From contig JAFTJF010000013.1 of NCBI GenBank assembly GCA_017456555.1, positions 137,890 to 201,889 of the forward strand: a stretch of 64,000 nucleotides of DNA. The letters run 5' to 3'. Below the pieces are notes generated by a model. It was given only the letters and a program-made list of their open reading frames with translations. It was not told the origin of the DNA and ran no database searches. Positions 17,870-25,776 of the stretch are shown here, in pieces (within the stretch, counting starts at the first letter, position 1; every line of letters begins with the position of its first letter). A program made the position numbers and the translations under genes. This DNA is from Clostridia bacterium. GTDB taxonomy: Bacteria > Bacillota > Clostridia > TANB77 > CAG-508.

Positions 17870-19288
17870 ATGGATAACAAAGAATTAAAAGATAGAATAA
17901 AATTTAAAATTGCTATGTCTGAAATTGATGATGAGGAGATAGCAAAAATGAAAAATAAAAAAGTTAATATATTAAGCAAAATTGCAGCATTAGTATGTAT
18001 TGGAATTTTGTCTGGTGGAGCAATTTTTTCAGATGAGATTTCAGCAAAAGTATATGATATTTATAATTTTAGAAAAAATGAAACAATTCAAACAAAGCTA
18101 CCTGAAGAGGTTGTAAATGATGAAGAAAGATTAGAAGAAGTAATAAATAACAAAAATTCAATAATTCCATGGGATGAAAAAGCTGCTGAAGTTGTTGAAA
18201 CTAATGATTTGAAAGTTAATATAACAGATGTGGCAATGGATGATTATTTTATGATTTTTGAAGCTAATGCTACATTTCCAGAAGAAGTAATTGAAAAAAT
18301 GCCTTTAGAAGATATCTATATGGTAAGATTTATAGATTTAGTAATTAAAGATGAAAATGGTAATGTTTTATTCTGTATGGAAGAAAACAAGCTTAAAGAA
18401 ATTTTTGGAACAGATGATTTAGAAGCAATAAAAAACAACCCTAAATATTGTATAAGTGAAGTTATAGATTATGGATTTAAAAATTATGATGAATTAGGAA
18501 CAAATCCTTACAAAATGAGTTATACAATAAATACAAGAATTCCTAGCATATATCCAAAATCTAAAAAACTAACTTTTGAATTTACAAAAATTGCATTAGA
18601 TGCTTCAGAAGCAGCTATAGGAATTGGTGATAAACATTATCTTCACCAAGATCAAACATTAACTGTAATTGGTGATTGGAAGATTGAAGTAGATGTTCCA
18701 CAGAAGTTTTATGAAAGAGAAGACATAATTGCATATACAACTGTAGAGAGTGATCCAAATTCCAAAAATGAATTAATATATTGTTATTATCAAGATGGTG
18801 TAATGCATGCTAGATTTAATTTAGAGTCAGAGGAAAGACGTTCTGGACCTTGGGGTTCTGTAAAATTAATGGATATGTTTGCAGAAATTGATGTAGAGCC
18901 AATGATTAGTAATTACATTATTTATAAGATTTGTAGTTCGGACGAATATAAAGAATTAGATGCTTGGCAAGATGAAGTATTTGTAATTGAAGAATTATAT
19001 ATTGAAAATTCTAATGGCGAAAGATCAAAACAGAGAGGACTTTTAAAAAGAGAAGGGGATAAGCTAGTAGAAGCTTCTAAAAGTTCTTGGGGAGCAGGCT
19101 CATACGTAAAAAATGGTATATTAAGAAGTTCAACAATACCTGGTTATGATAATGGAAATTGGACTCCTGCATATAGCACTAGATTTGATATAGAAGAAGA
19201 TAAATTAACAGACGAAATGACAATAAAAATAAAATATCTTGGAAAAGATATTGAATTTAAAATAGAAAAAATGAAAGGAGATAATTAA
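17870..19288 (+). CDS. anti-sigma-like membrane protein (DUF4179-type)
   Basis: 472 residues. A short cytoplasmic N terminus (about 1-30) precedes one transmembrane helix (about 33-55), then a large extracellular part with two beta-rich domains. The layout and operon position match DUF4179-family proteins encoded beside ECF sigma factors; their N terminus is thought to hold the sigma factor until a signal arrives. The ATG follows AAAGGAG. The next gene begins 1 base after its stop. Confidence 0.7.
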   Translation: MDNKELKDRIKFKIAMSEIDDEEIAKMKNKKVNILSKIAALVCIGILSGGAIFSDEISAKVYDIYNFRKNETIQTKLPEEVVNDEERLEEVINNKNSIIPWDEKAAEVVETNDLKVNITDVAMDDYFMIFEANATFPEEVIEKMPLEDIYMVRFIDLVIKDENGNVLFCMEENKLKEIFGTDDLEAIKNNPKYCISEVIDYGFKNYDELGTNPYKMSYTINTRIPSIYPKSKKLTFEFTKIALDASEAAIGIGDKHYLHQDQTLTVIGDWKIEVDVPQKFYEREDIIAYTTVESDPNSKNELIYCYYQDGVMHARFNLESEERRSGPWGSVKLMDMFAEIDVEPMISNYIIYKICSSDEYKELDAWQDEVFVIEELYIENSNGERSKQRGLLKREGDKLVEASKSSWGAGSYVKNGILRSSTIPGYDNGNWTPAYSTRFDIEEDKLTDEMTIKIKYLGKDIEFKIEKMKGDN

Positions 19289-19289
19289 A

Positions 19290-20150
19290 ATGAATAAAAA
19301 AGTTAGTATAAAAATATTTTTTGTTTTGCTTATTCTCCTATTAATAAATTTTAATAATGTTTATGCCGCTTGGAATATGGATGAAAGAATAGAACGTTTT
19401 TATGATGAAGTTGAAATTGATGGAGAAATTTATTATGTAAGAAAAGATTTGTTTGATCGAGGAAAAATACATACACATATTGGTTATATTACTTCTCAAA
19501 ATGCGCAAAAAGAAGAAAATAAAGAAGCAGTAAAAATAGTAAGAGAAAAAATAGAAGAATATGCCAAAAAGCTTGTTTCAGAGGATTGTCCAGAAGAGCA
19601 AAGAATTCAAGATGATTACTATATATATGTTGAAGATTTGTATTCGGTAGATGATGAAAATCCATATAAAGTTGGTGATGATATTGAGGCTTTAGTTCAA
19701 ATCAGTGCCACATCTATAAATGGAACTAGTAATTATTGGAAAGAAAATTTTTCAAACAACGAATTATATTATGATGAATACGATGAAAAATATTATGTTC
19801 ATATGTATTATTTTGTAAGATTATCTGTTGTTCCAGAAACAAATGAATATGAAATTGCATATATTGATTTTAAACCTGAAAATTTTGACCAAAAGATTTC
19901 TGAATTAAAAGATAAAGGAATTGACTTGGAAAGTTTGGATGTGAAAAGAATATTAGACACAAAATATACTGATGATATTGAAGTTGTACCAAGTAGCAAG
20001 ACATCTGTAACAAGTGCAGAAAAAACAGAATATAATGATAGTCAAATAGAAGAGATTTCAAACATGACAAATCTGATAAGAATTACATGTATTATTTTAT
20101 TAATTATTTTTGTAATTGTGTTAATTTTTAGAAAAAAATCAAAAAAATAA
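19290..20150 (+). CDS. secreted, C-terminally anchored protein of the ECF operon
   Basis: 286 residues with an N-terminal signal sequence (about 5-26, cleavage likely after VYA) and a C-terminal hydrophobic helix (about 262-280) followed by Lys residues. The outer domain is acidic and unrecognised. Co-transcribed with the ECF sigma and its anti-sigma-like partner, it may be a sensor or target of that pathway (inference). A strong terminator follows. Confidence 0.65.
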   Translation: MNKKVSIKIFFVLLILLLINFNNVYAAWNMDERIERFYDEVEIDGEIYYVRKDLFDRGKIHTHIGYITSQNAQKEENKEAVKIVREKIEEYAKKLVSEDCPEEQRIQDDYYIYVEDLYSVDDENPYKVGDDIEALVQISATSINGTSNYWKENFSNNELYYDEYDEKYYVHMYYFVRLSVVPETNEYEIAYIDFKPENFDQKISELKDKGIDLESLDVKRILDTKYTDDIEVVPSSKTSVTSAEKTEYNDSQIEEISNMTNLIRITCIILLIIFVIVLIFRKKSKK

Positions 20151-20157
20151 AAGAAAG

Positions 20158-20186
20158 AACCGCACGTTTTTGTGCGGTTTTGTTTT
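20158..20186 (+). terminator. intrinsic terminator of the ECF operon
   Basis: AACCGCAC (20158-20165) / GTGCGGTT (20172-20179) plus TTTTGTTTT. Confidence 0.88.
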
Positions 20187-20199
20187 GCAATGAATTGCT

Positions 20200-20793
20200 T
20201 TAAGATATGCCTTGCTGTTCAAGAAAGTTGAAATAAGCAGCAACTACTCGATAAGTATGACTTGAATGATAAGCAATATGAGGGCAAGACCACGTAGAAT
20301 TGGCACGTTTGTCGTTTGCAATACGTAGAAGAAGTGTAGATGCGTTTCCAATATCACTTAAAAGAGCTGTGTAATTGGGGTATTCACCTGTGCTCCAAAG
20401 AACGTCACGAATTTTTTGATTGGTGACTTTTTCATTATCGTTTACAAGCATTTTTGCTGCAAACATTAAAGTAGAGAAATTGATTAAATAATGTTGAAAC
20501 TTTTCTTCAGATATAAGGTGACCATGTGCTTTTGTTTCTCTGCTTGTGGCTTCTTCAATTGTTATTTCACGTTTGAAGAAATCATAGCATTTTTCTTTGA
20601 AATCAAGTTCTTTTTCAGTTGGCTTGCGATATAAGTTTTCCATATTTGGAATTCTGTTTTTTAACCCTGCATTTGTGCGGGTTTCCTGTATTAAGTTTTC
20701 AAGTTCACTTGCGCTCAAACCTTCTTTGATGGCTTGTTGTACTAGTGTGTTGGCAAGTTTTCGTAGTTCATCAGATGCTTTCCTTTCGGTCAT
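20200..20793 (-). CDS. foreign-looking helical protein of unknown function
   Basis: 197 residues from ATG 20793, which lies 7 bases after GGAGG; a longer TTG start at 20808 overlaps that site. Composition is richer in G+C than the surroundings. It appears all-helical and soluble (QAIKEGLSASELENLIQETR near the N terminus) with no known motif. It is transcribed divergently from the 21045 gene from back-to-back promoters, so the two may form a pair. Family not recognised. Confidence 0.65.
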   Translation of the reverse strand: MTERKASDELRKLANTLVQQAIKEGLSASELENLIQETRTNAGLKNRIPNMENLYRKPTEKELDFKEKCYDFFKREITIEEATSRETKAHGHLISEEKFQHYLINFSTLMFAAKMLVNDNEKVTNQKIRDVLWSTGEYPNYTALLSDIGNASTLLLRIANDKRANSTWSCPHIAYHSSHTYRVVAAYFNFLEQQGIS

Positions 20794-20889
20794 TGCGTCT
20801 GCCTCCAAAAATTATTTTATATAAAAACTGGTTAATAGTAACAAGCAAACACGAGGATTTGCATTATAGATTTTTTGTCTATCTTCACA

Positions 20890-20918
20890 ATTATACCATA
20901 TCTTAGCCCAAAATACAA
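20890..20918 (-). promoter_or_regulatory. promoter of the 20200-20793 gene
   Basis: On the minus strand TTGTAT (20918-20913), 17 bases, TATAAT (20895-20890). Confidence 0.65.
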
Positions 20919-20938
20919 ATGTTTTGAATTATGTAAAA

Positions 20939-20967
20939 TTGCAAAAAGGTTAAAAATGTGATATAAT
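20939..20967 (+). promoter_or_regulatory. promoter of the 21045 gene
   Basis: TTGCAA (20939-20944), 17 bases, TATAAT (20962-20967). The leader contains a small hairpin ATTTAGC/GCTAAAT. Confidence 0.7.
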
Positions 20968-21044
20968 AGTACTGTATATTCATATTTAGCACAGGGCTAA
21001 ATTGTACTTTGACAATGTTATACCGAATCTTGGGAGGAAACCTT

Positions 21045-22685
21045 ATGTATAACAAAAATGACTTTATTAATAACTTTATTAAACATGTAAAAAGAAAAGA
21101 TGCCTCATTGGGCATTGAAATATCCTTTTACTGGTTAGAGTCTAGAGATGCAGAATTACTCAAAATGGTTTGTGACTCTAGAAAATGGTCTCAAAAGAGA
21201 GTTAATGATCTTATGAAAATCTATAAGATTAGCAATCTCCAAGATGCTATTGAAGATGCGATAAGAAACTTTTACTATCAGGAATATGGTAGATACATAG
21301 TTGACAGAAGTGACTTTAGCGAAGCACTTAGCTACAATATTGGCATGGCATATAGTGCTGTTTTGGCAGTGTGGTCTGAAAAAAACATGTATTTGCCATC
21401 AAGGTTGAGAGAAAGCGGTAAAGAAATACGCGGTAGAAACTTTTTAGAGGTTTTGGAAGATTTTCCAGAAGATGAAAAAAATGCTTTTAAACTCTTTTTT
21501 GGACTTGATGAAGATTCTACTAATTTTTGTTCTCTTGAAGAAATTTCATATCTTATGGAGTGTTCAAAGATTAAGGTTCGTAATTTGATTAAAAAGTGTT
21601 ACGAAAGATTAATGGAATTTTCACGGACAAGTCGTTACATTATTTGCTTTAATAGCTATGAGCCAATTAGTGTTGAAAGCTTTGCAAAGTTAGACGAATT
21701 GGCTGAAAAGTTTAGAATAGCAACAGATGCTCTTGAAATTCTTGGAGAATCCAGATCTAAAACTTTAAATTATGGCATAAAAAAAGACAGTTATGACATT
21801 TTTGCTCGAAGAGTAAATCTTATTCGAGAGATGCAGAATGAGTATTGGAGTGATTTTGAGATTGAAAATTGGAATCTTGCAAAAATTTATTCTACACTGA
21901 ATGCTTGTTATGAAGGTTGGTCCTTTTCAGATTTTGCAATCTATATGAATCAACTTCCAGCAAAAGATAAGACAATTCTAGAAGTATATTTTGCTCATAA
22001 TCGAACAATTAACTCAAGTTTTGGAGTTACTAACGAAACTGAACTTGTAGAAGTTGCTTTGAAAAAGCTTGTTCATCTGAAGTATGAGAGAATTGTTTTA
22101 GACCGAGAAAAAATGGGATCTGAAAAAGCTTTTAATCTTGGAATATTGTATTCAGCTATGTACAATCAATGGTTGAAACGTGGAATGCTTACAGAAGAAG
22201 AGATTGTGGCATTAAAACCGAGAGAAGACTTGATTGTTGGCAAAAAACTGATTCAAGCAATAAAAAGTATCAATAGATACAAACATGATTTCATCGATAA
22301 TCAAAGAGTTGATAATTTGCTGAAAAGATTTGCTCTTACGGAGAATGAAAAGTCAATGCAGAAATGTTCAGGAGAGTATGGACATCTTGTTATATGTGCA
22401 ATGATACAGTTGTATGCTCCTATTCGAATGAAGATGTATGTATCTCCTGAAAAATATCCGGGACTTTTTGAAGAAAAAGAGAAACAGTTTGTTAATGGTT
22501 TTGCTGATTTGGAAAGTCTGGGAATGTCTGGTGAATTATCTCATTTTCTTCGGTTAAATGGGATTCTGAACGTGTATGATTTTTTTGAAATTCCAAAAGA
22601 AGATTGGCGAACTTCTTTCAATGCAAAAGATTTTATGGAAGAAGTTTTGGATATATATGGAAGACTCGGTATATCATTTGACTAA
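21045..22685 (+). CDS. unknown protein with sigma-region-4-like and alpha-CTD-like segments
   Basis: 546 residues from ATG 21045, behind GGGAGG. Residues about 132-192 resemble sigma-70 region 4: FLEVLEDFPEDEKNAFKLFF, then SLEEISYLMECSKIKVRNLI. The last 60 residues (487-545) resemble the alpha-subunit C-terminal helix-hairpin-helix domain (SLGMSGELSHFLRLNGILNV, then EVLDIYGRLGISF). Segments at about 33-130 and 305-405 look like an internal duplication: YIVDR...EALSYNIGMAYSA against IVLDR...KAFNLGILYSA. A transcription-related role is inferred, not shown. It uses CGG in frame (21624, 22551) and looks foreign. It stands alone with its own terminator. Confidence 0.65.
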   Translation: MYNKNDFINNFIKHVKRKDASLGIEISFYWLESRDAELLKMVCDSRKWSQKRVNDLMKIYKISNLQDAIEDAIRNFYYQEYGRYIVDRSDFSEALSYNIGMAYSAVLAVWSEKNMYLPSRLRESGKEIRGRNFLEVLEDFPEDEKNAFKLFFGLDEDSTNFCSLEEISYLMECSKIKVRNLIKKCYERLMEFSRTSRYIICFNSYEPISVESFAKLDELAEKFRIATDALEILGESRSKTLNYGIKKDSYDIFARRVNLIREMQNEYWSDFEIENWNLAKIYSTLNACYEGWSFSDFAIYMNQLPAKDKTILEVYFAHNRTINSSFGVTNETELVEVALKKLVHLKYERIVLDREKMGSEKAFNLGILYSAMYNQWLKRGMLTEEEIVALKPREDLIVGKKLIQAIKSINRYKHDFIDNQRVDNLLKRFALTENEKSMQKCSGEYGHLVICAMIQLYAPIRMKMYVSPEKYPGLFEEKEKQFVNGFADLESLGMSGELSHFLRLNGILNVYDFFEIPKEDWRTSFNAKDFMEEVLDIYGRLGISFD

Positions 22686-22692
22686 TCAAAGG

Positions 22693-22725
22693 ATAACAGG
22701 TACAAATTGTACCTGTTATTTTTTT
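22693..22725 (+). terminator. intrinsic terminator
   Basis: ATAACAGGTAC (22693-22703) / GTACCTGTTAT (22709-22719) followed by a T-run. Confidence 0.9.
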
Positions 22726-22777
22726 GCTTGCATTTATATTTTCCAAAATAAAAAAATCCAAGATTTCACTTGGATTT

Positions 22778-22789
22778 TGGTAGCGACGG
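22778..22789 (-). other. attachment site: remnant of tRNA-Met 3' end (outermost)
   Basis: TGGTAGCGACGG is the complement of the last 12 bases of the tRNA-Met at 36208, CCA included. As at the real gene, it is preceded on the left by a tRNA-type terminator hairpin (AAATCCAAG/CTTGGATTT, 22754-22777). Only the 3' end of a tRNA is present. This marks the outer boundary of the tandem island. The space to the next gene (22790-23023) holds no other gene. Confidence 0.8.
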
Positions 22790-23023
22790 ACGCAATACAT
22801 CATTGATATATCAATAAAAATGTAACTTTTGTTAATGCTTTTGGGGTGGTAAATCACTTATATAAATAAAGCTTGATAGAGTTTGTAAAATATTATCTAT
22901 AAAATGATATTAAAATATGATACAATTTAAGCGATAAATAGTAATTTGTGAAACTAATAGCAACAAAGCGTTGCTTGTTGTTTAATTATTCAAACATTAT
23001 AATATAAATGGAGGGATAATTAT

Positions 23024-23686
23024 ATGGAAACAAAAGATATTATATTAGATTTAAGAACAAAAAAGGGGTTATCACAAGAAGAACTTGCAGAAAAAATTTT
23101 TGTTACTCGTCAAGCTGTTTCTCGTTGGGAAAATGGTGAAACAATACCAAACATTGAAACTTTAAAACTTTTATCAAAGTTTTTTGAAGTATCTATAAAT
23201 ACTCTTTTGGGTTCGCCTCAACAACTTGTATGTAAATGTTGTGGTATGAATCTTGAAGATTGTAATATTAGCAAGGAAACTAATGGTAATTTTAATGAAG
23301 AGTATTGCAAATGGTGTTATACAGATGGAGATTTTACATTAGATTTTTGGAAACAATATATAAAAATTGGAGGCGTTGAGAAGTTTGAAGAATTTAAAAA
23401 ACAGATAATTGATGAATTTAATACAATTCTTGGCATTGAAGGATTACCAAAGATAGAAAAATTGAATGTATTATCAGGTAGTTTTGTAAATCTTGAATAT
23501 AGACTTCCAAATGGAGATATGGTTAAGTTTCTTGATGATAAAGCATCATATCTTGGTAGTCAGCTTGAATGTGAGTTTGGAGGAGATAGATGCTTTGGAA
23601 TTGCAGCTAATATGGATTTTCTTCTTGTATGTACTTATGAAAAAAATGGTGAAAATCCAGAACTTGTTATGTATAAAAAAAGGTAA
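23024..23686 (+). CDS. XRE-family regulator with zinc-ribbon domain
   Basis: 220 residues. HTH_XRE at about 5-60 (GLSQEELAEKIFVTRQAVSR is the DNA-reading part). A zinc ribbon follows at 69-110: CKCCGMNLEDC and CKWCYTDG give two Cys pairs, as in the putative zinc ribbon (PF12674-like) joined to XRE heads in Firmicutes. The C-terminal 100 residues are unassigned. GGAGGG precedes the ATG. It is first in the 2.7-kb module and may sense a ligand or metal. Confidence 0.8.
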   Translation: METKDIILDLRTKKGLSQEELAEKIFVTRQAVSRWENGETIPNIETLKLLSKFFEVSINTLLGSPQQLVCKCCGMNLEDCNISKETNGNFNEEYCKWCYTDGDFTLDFWKQYIKIGGVEKFEEFKKQIIDEFNTILGIEGLPKIEKLNVLSGSFVNLEYRLPNGDMVKFLDDKASYLGSQLECEFGGDRCFGIAANMDFLLVCTYEKNGENPELVMYKKR

Positions 23687-23700
23687 TCAAATTACAATTT

Positions 23701-23738
23701 ATAGATTAACTATATTTTATAGTTAATCTATTTTTTTT
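23701..23738 (+). terminator. intrinsic terminator
   Basis: ATAGATTAACTA (23701-23712) pairs with TAGTTAATCTAT and is followed by eight T. Confidence 0.9.
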
Positions 23739-23746
23739 ATAAAAGT

Positions 23747-23778
23747 TGTAACCTTTTTCAAAAAAATGTTACTATGTA
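23747..23778 (+). promoter_or_regulatory. predicted ECF promoter, second copy
   Basis: TGTAACCTTT (23747-23756), 13 bases, TACTATGTA (23770-23778), matching the site at 17264-17295 in both blocks and spacing. Confidence 0.75.
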
Positions 23779-23818
23779 TATGAAAGTTAACTGAAATTTA
23801 AGGAGATTTAGATCTAAA

Positions 23819-24370
23819 TTGGAAAAGAAAAATTTAAATGATTATCTAGTGAATAAAAAATTAGATATAGACCAGATAATTGACGATTATTATGGATATA
23901 TTTATATAATTGTTAAAAATAGTGTAAGTATAGCAATAACAGATGAAGATATAGAAGAAATAATATCAGACGTATTTGTTGCTATCTGGAAAAATAGTAA
24001 AAGTTTATTACCTACTATACCAATAAAATCATATTTGGCTGGAATTGCAAAAAATGTTATAAGAAATAAATATCGAAAAACTGAATTGAATTATTCTATA
24101 TCAGATTATGAAAATAATTTAATTGATAATTTTAATATTGATAAAATTACAGAAGAAAATGAACAAGAAAAAATAATTCAAGAAGCATTAAGAAAATTAA
24201 AAGCAGATGAATATGAAATATTTATATTATTTTACTATGAATCAAGGTCGGTAAAAGAAATTGCAAAGATGTTAAATTTTTCAATTAGTAAAGTAAAAAC
24301 AACTCTTCATAGAGTTAGAAAACAAATAAAAAGAAATTTAGAAGATGGAGGTTATAGTTATGGGAAATAA
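23819..24370 (+). CDS. ECF-type RNA polymerase sigma factor (copy 2, in mobile island)
   Basis: 183 residues from a TTG start; AAGGAGA lies 12 bases upstream, a rather long gap, and no better start is in frame. Region 2 (EDIEEIISDVFVAIWKN, SYLAGIAKNVIRNKYRK) and region 4 (LKADEYEIFILFYYESRSVK) are complete. The protein parallels the chromosomal factor at 17330 from the first residues (NKKLDIDQIIDD against NNKLDLDRIIDD). It overlaps the next gene by 11 bases, typical of a sigma/anti-sigma pair. Confidence 0.87.
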   Translation: MEKKNLNDYLVNKKLDIDQIIDDYYGYIYIIVKNSVSIAITDEDIEEIISDVFVAIWKNSKSLLPTIPIKSYLAGIAKNVIRNKYRKTELNYSISDYENNLIDNFNIDKITEENEQEKIIQEALRKLKADEYEIFILFYYESRSVKEIAKMLNFSISKVKTTLHRVRKQIKRNLEDGGYSYGK

Positions 24371-25052
24371 TATTTTAAAAGAAAAAGTAAGAAAAAACGT
24401 AAAAGAAAAAATAGCTGTAGCAAACATCAGAGAGGAGTTTAATATGAATAATAAAAAATCAATTTATTGGATTACATCAGTTTGTGCAGTATGTGTAATA
24501 GTATTTGGAATTATTGTTGGTACAAATAATTTTAATACAAATATTAATAATGATTTATATGCAACAGAAAATGAAAAATCGCCAGATGCTCTTGTTGATT
24601 TAAAAATAAACAAAATAGAAAATATGGCAATGAAAAAATTGAATGCTGAAATGAAAGATTTTAAATATGAGGATTTAATTGAAAAATTTGAATTTATCAA
24701 TAATATAGAGATGTTACCAAAGTATAATTTAAAAACTACTTATACTATTTTTACTAAAGAAGATGTTAGTGCAGAAGAATATAATTTATTACATGATTAT
24801 GTGTTATGTTATGAAAGTGATAATAAAAGTACTATAAAAATGGCTTTTTCAGAAATCGAAAAACCTTTAAGAGATTATTTTATAAATTCGCAAAATGAAA
24901 TATCAAAAATAGGCGATGTAGAATTTATAATTTCACAATTTGAAGAAACATATATGATAACATTTAATATAAATGGATTATATTTTGATATTGAAGCTAA
25001 TGGCATTACAGAAACTCAATTAATAACATTATTAACTTCAATATCTAATTAA
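24360..25052 (+). CDS. anti-sigma-like membrane protein of the island
   Basis: 230 residues from ATG 24360 (GGAGG 8 bases upstream), overlapping the end of the sigma gene. The cytoplasmic N terminus is basic (about 1-38), followed by one transmembrane helix (about 40-58) and an extracellular domain of about 170 residues ending in a beta-rich part. Overlap with the ECF gene implies translational coupling and an anti-sigma role. The outer domain is not recognised and is shorter than that of the chromosomal partner at 17870. Confidence 0.7.
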   Translation: MGNNILKEKVRKNVKEKIAVANIREEFNMNNKKSIYWITSVCAVCVIVFGIIVGTNNFNTNINNDLYATENEKSPDALVDLKINKIENMAMKKLNAEMKDFKYEDLIEKFEFINNIEMLPKYNLKTTYTIFTKEDVSAEEYNLLHDYVLCYESDNKSTIKMAFSEIEKPLRDYFINSQNEISKIGDVEFIISQFEETYMITFNINGLYFDIEANGITETQLITLLTSISN

Positions 25053-25074
25053 TAAAATATAATTTGTTTATAAA

Positions 25075-25105
25075 AAAAGACTAGAATTTTATTCTAGTCT
25101 TTTTC
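25075..25105 (+). terminator. intrinsic terminator of island sigma operon
   Basis: AAAAGACTAGAAT (25075-25087) / ATTCTAGTCTTTT (25091-25103) with a T tail. Confidence 0.88.
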
Positions 25106-25108
25106 ACA

Positions 25109-25144
25109 CAGAAACTCTGTGAGTTTCTAGTGTGTTAGAAACTG
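25109..25144 (+). other. candidate oriT of the 2.7-kb module (MobV/pMV158 type)
   Basis: TAGTGTGTTA (25128-25137) is, as I recall it, the nick-region consensus TAGTGTG/TTA of pMV158-family plasmids. It is centred in an inverted repeat AGTTTCTA (25122-25129) / TAGAAACT (25136-25143), the layout seen at MobV origins. No relaxase lies in this module; the MobV gene at 33465 is the nearest candidate. Confidence 0.65.
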
Positions 25145-25161
25145 AAAATAGTTTATTGCAT

Positions 25162-25225
25162 CTTCTATATACATATATAATCGTTGACACGAAATTCGAA
25201 ATTTCGACAACGATTTATATAGAAG
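25162..25225 (+). repeat. dispersed palindromic repeat, copy 2
   Basis: Nearly full-length palindrome: CTTCTATAT (25162-25170) with ATATAGAAG (25217-25225), AATCGTTG with CAACGATT, and a central CGAAATTCGAAATTTCG. It shares both arms with the minus-strand copy at 4091-4153. Confidence 0.7.
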
Positions 25226-25424
25226 GTGCTTTTTTATTATATTAATAATTTTTGAGCGTCTATAGAATGTGAAATACTACTCTAACAAGTCTTCCCCCAA
25301 TTTAGCCTTTGGGGTGGTGATTTGCACAACCAAAATGGACTTTTTAAAAATTTGGTTGTGTAAATGGGGGAAAAGTCTAAAAAAGATTAAGAAATTTTGA
25401 GAAAGAATAAAAAACACCAAAACA

Positions 25425-25450
25425 AAAAAGGCTATATATCAGCCTTTTTC
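25425..25450. terminator. bidirectional hairpin at module end
   Basis: AAAAAGGCT (25425-25433) / AGCCTTTTT (25441-25449), A-run on the left and T-run on the right. It lies just before the att repeat. Confidence 0.75.
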
Positions 25451-25493
25451 AAACTTTGTAAAAAAATAAAAATCCAGTATTTCTACTGGATTT

Positions 25494-25504
25494 TGGTAGC
25501 GACG
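25494..25504 (-). other. attachment site: tRNA-Met 3' end repeat between modules
   Basis: TGGTAGCGACG repeats the tRNA-Met 3' end and is again preceded by a tRNA-type terminator (AATCCAGTA/TACTGGATT, 25471-25493). It is the left boundary of the 10.7-kb element and the right boundary of the smaller module. Confidence 0.85.
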
Positions 25505-25776
25505 ACCAACCTGACAATGTTGATTTTAAAGGCTTTTTCAAGTGTTTGTTCGTGTAAATGTTTGAAAAGGTTATAAATAGTTAAAAAAAGTTTAAAAACA
25601 TTGACAAATTTATGTTTTAGAAATTTACACAAACACTTAAAAATAATTAATGCTATTTTAAAGTAGCATACGGTTTAAGCATACGGTCATAGATGATTTT
25701 GGCAGAAAATACATATAGAAAAGAAAAAATATATATGTTAGTATATAGTAAATTAACAATTTACTAGGAGAATTCT
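25505..25776. other. left end of the mobilizable element, non-coding
   Basis: Holds an inverted repeat, AAGTGTTTGT-TC-GTGTAAAT (25540-25559) against ATTTACACAAACACTT (25623-25638), likely integrase arm sites. The rest is AT-rich leader of the 25777 gene. No other gene is seen. Confidence 0.6.

Larger units (their letters stand above)
22778..25504. mobile_element. 2.7-kb att-bounded module with oriT but no integrase or relaxase
   Basis: Bounded by tRNA-3'-end repeats at 22778 and 25494. It contains an XRE/zinc-ribbon regulator, an ECF sigma factor, its membrane partner and an exact pMV158-type nick sequence. Its right end has an inverted repeat (CACAACCAAA, 25325-25334, with TTTGGTTGTG, 25351-25360) 134 bases from the att repeat. 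The neighbouring module has a comparable repeat (CACCCAAACAAA/TTTGTTTGGGTG) 144 bases from its att repeat. It looks like a cis-mobilizable passenger or a decayed element of the same family. Confidence 0.65.

Noticed and set aside
22754-22800. Possible tRNA gene at the left att site
   Set aside because: Only the last 12 bases of the tRNA and a terminator are present; no anticodon, D or 5' acceptor strand.
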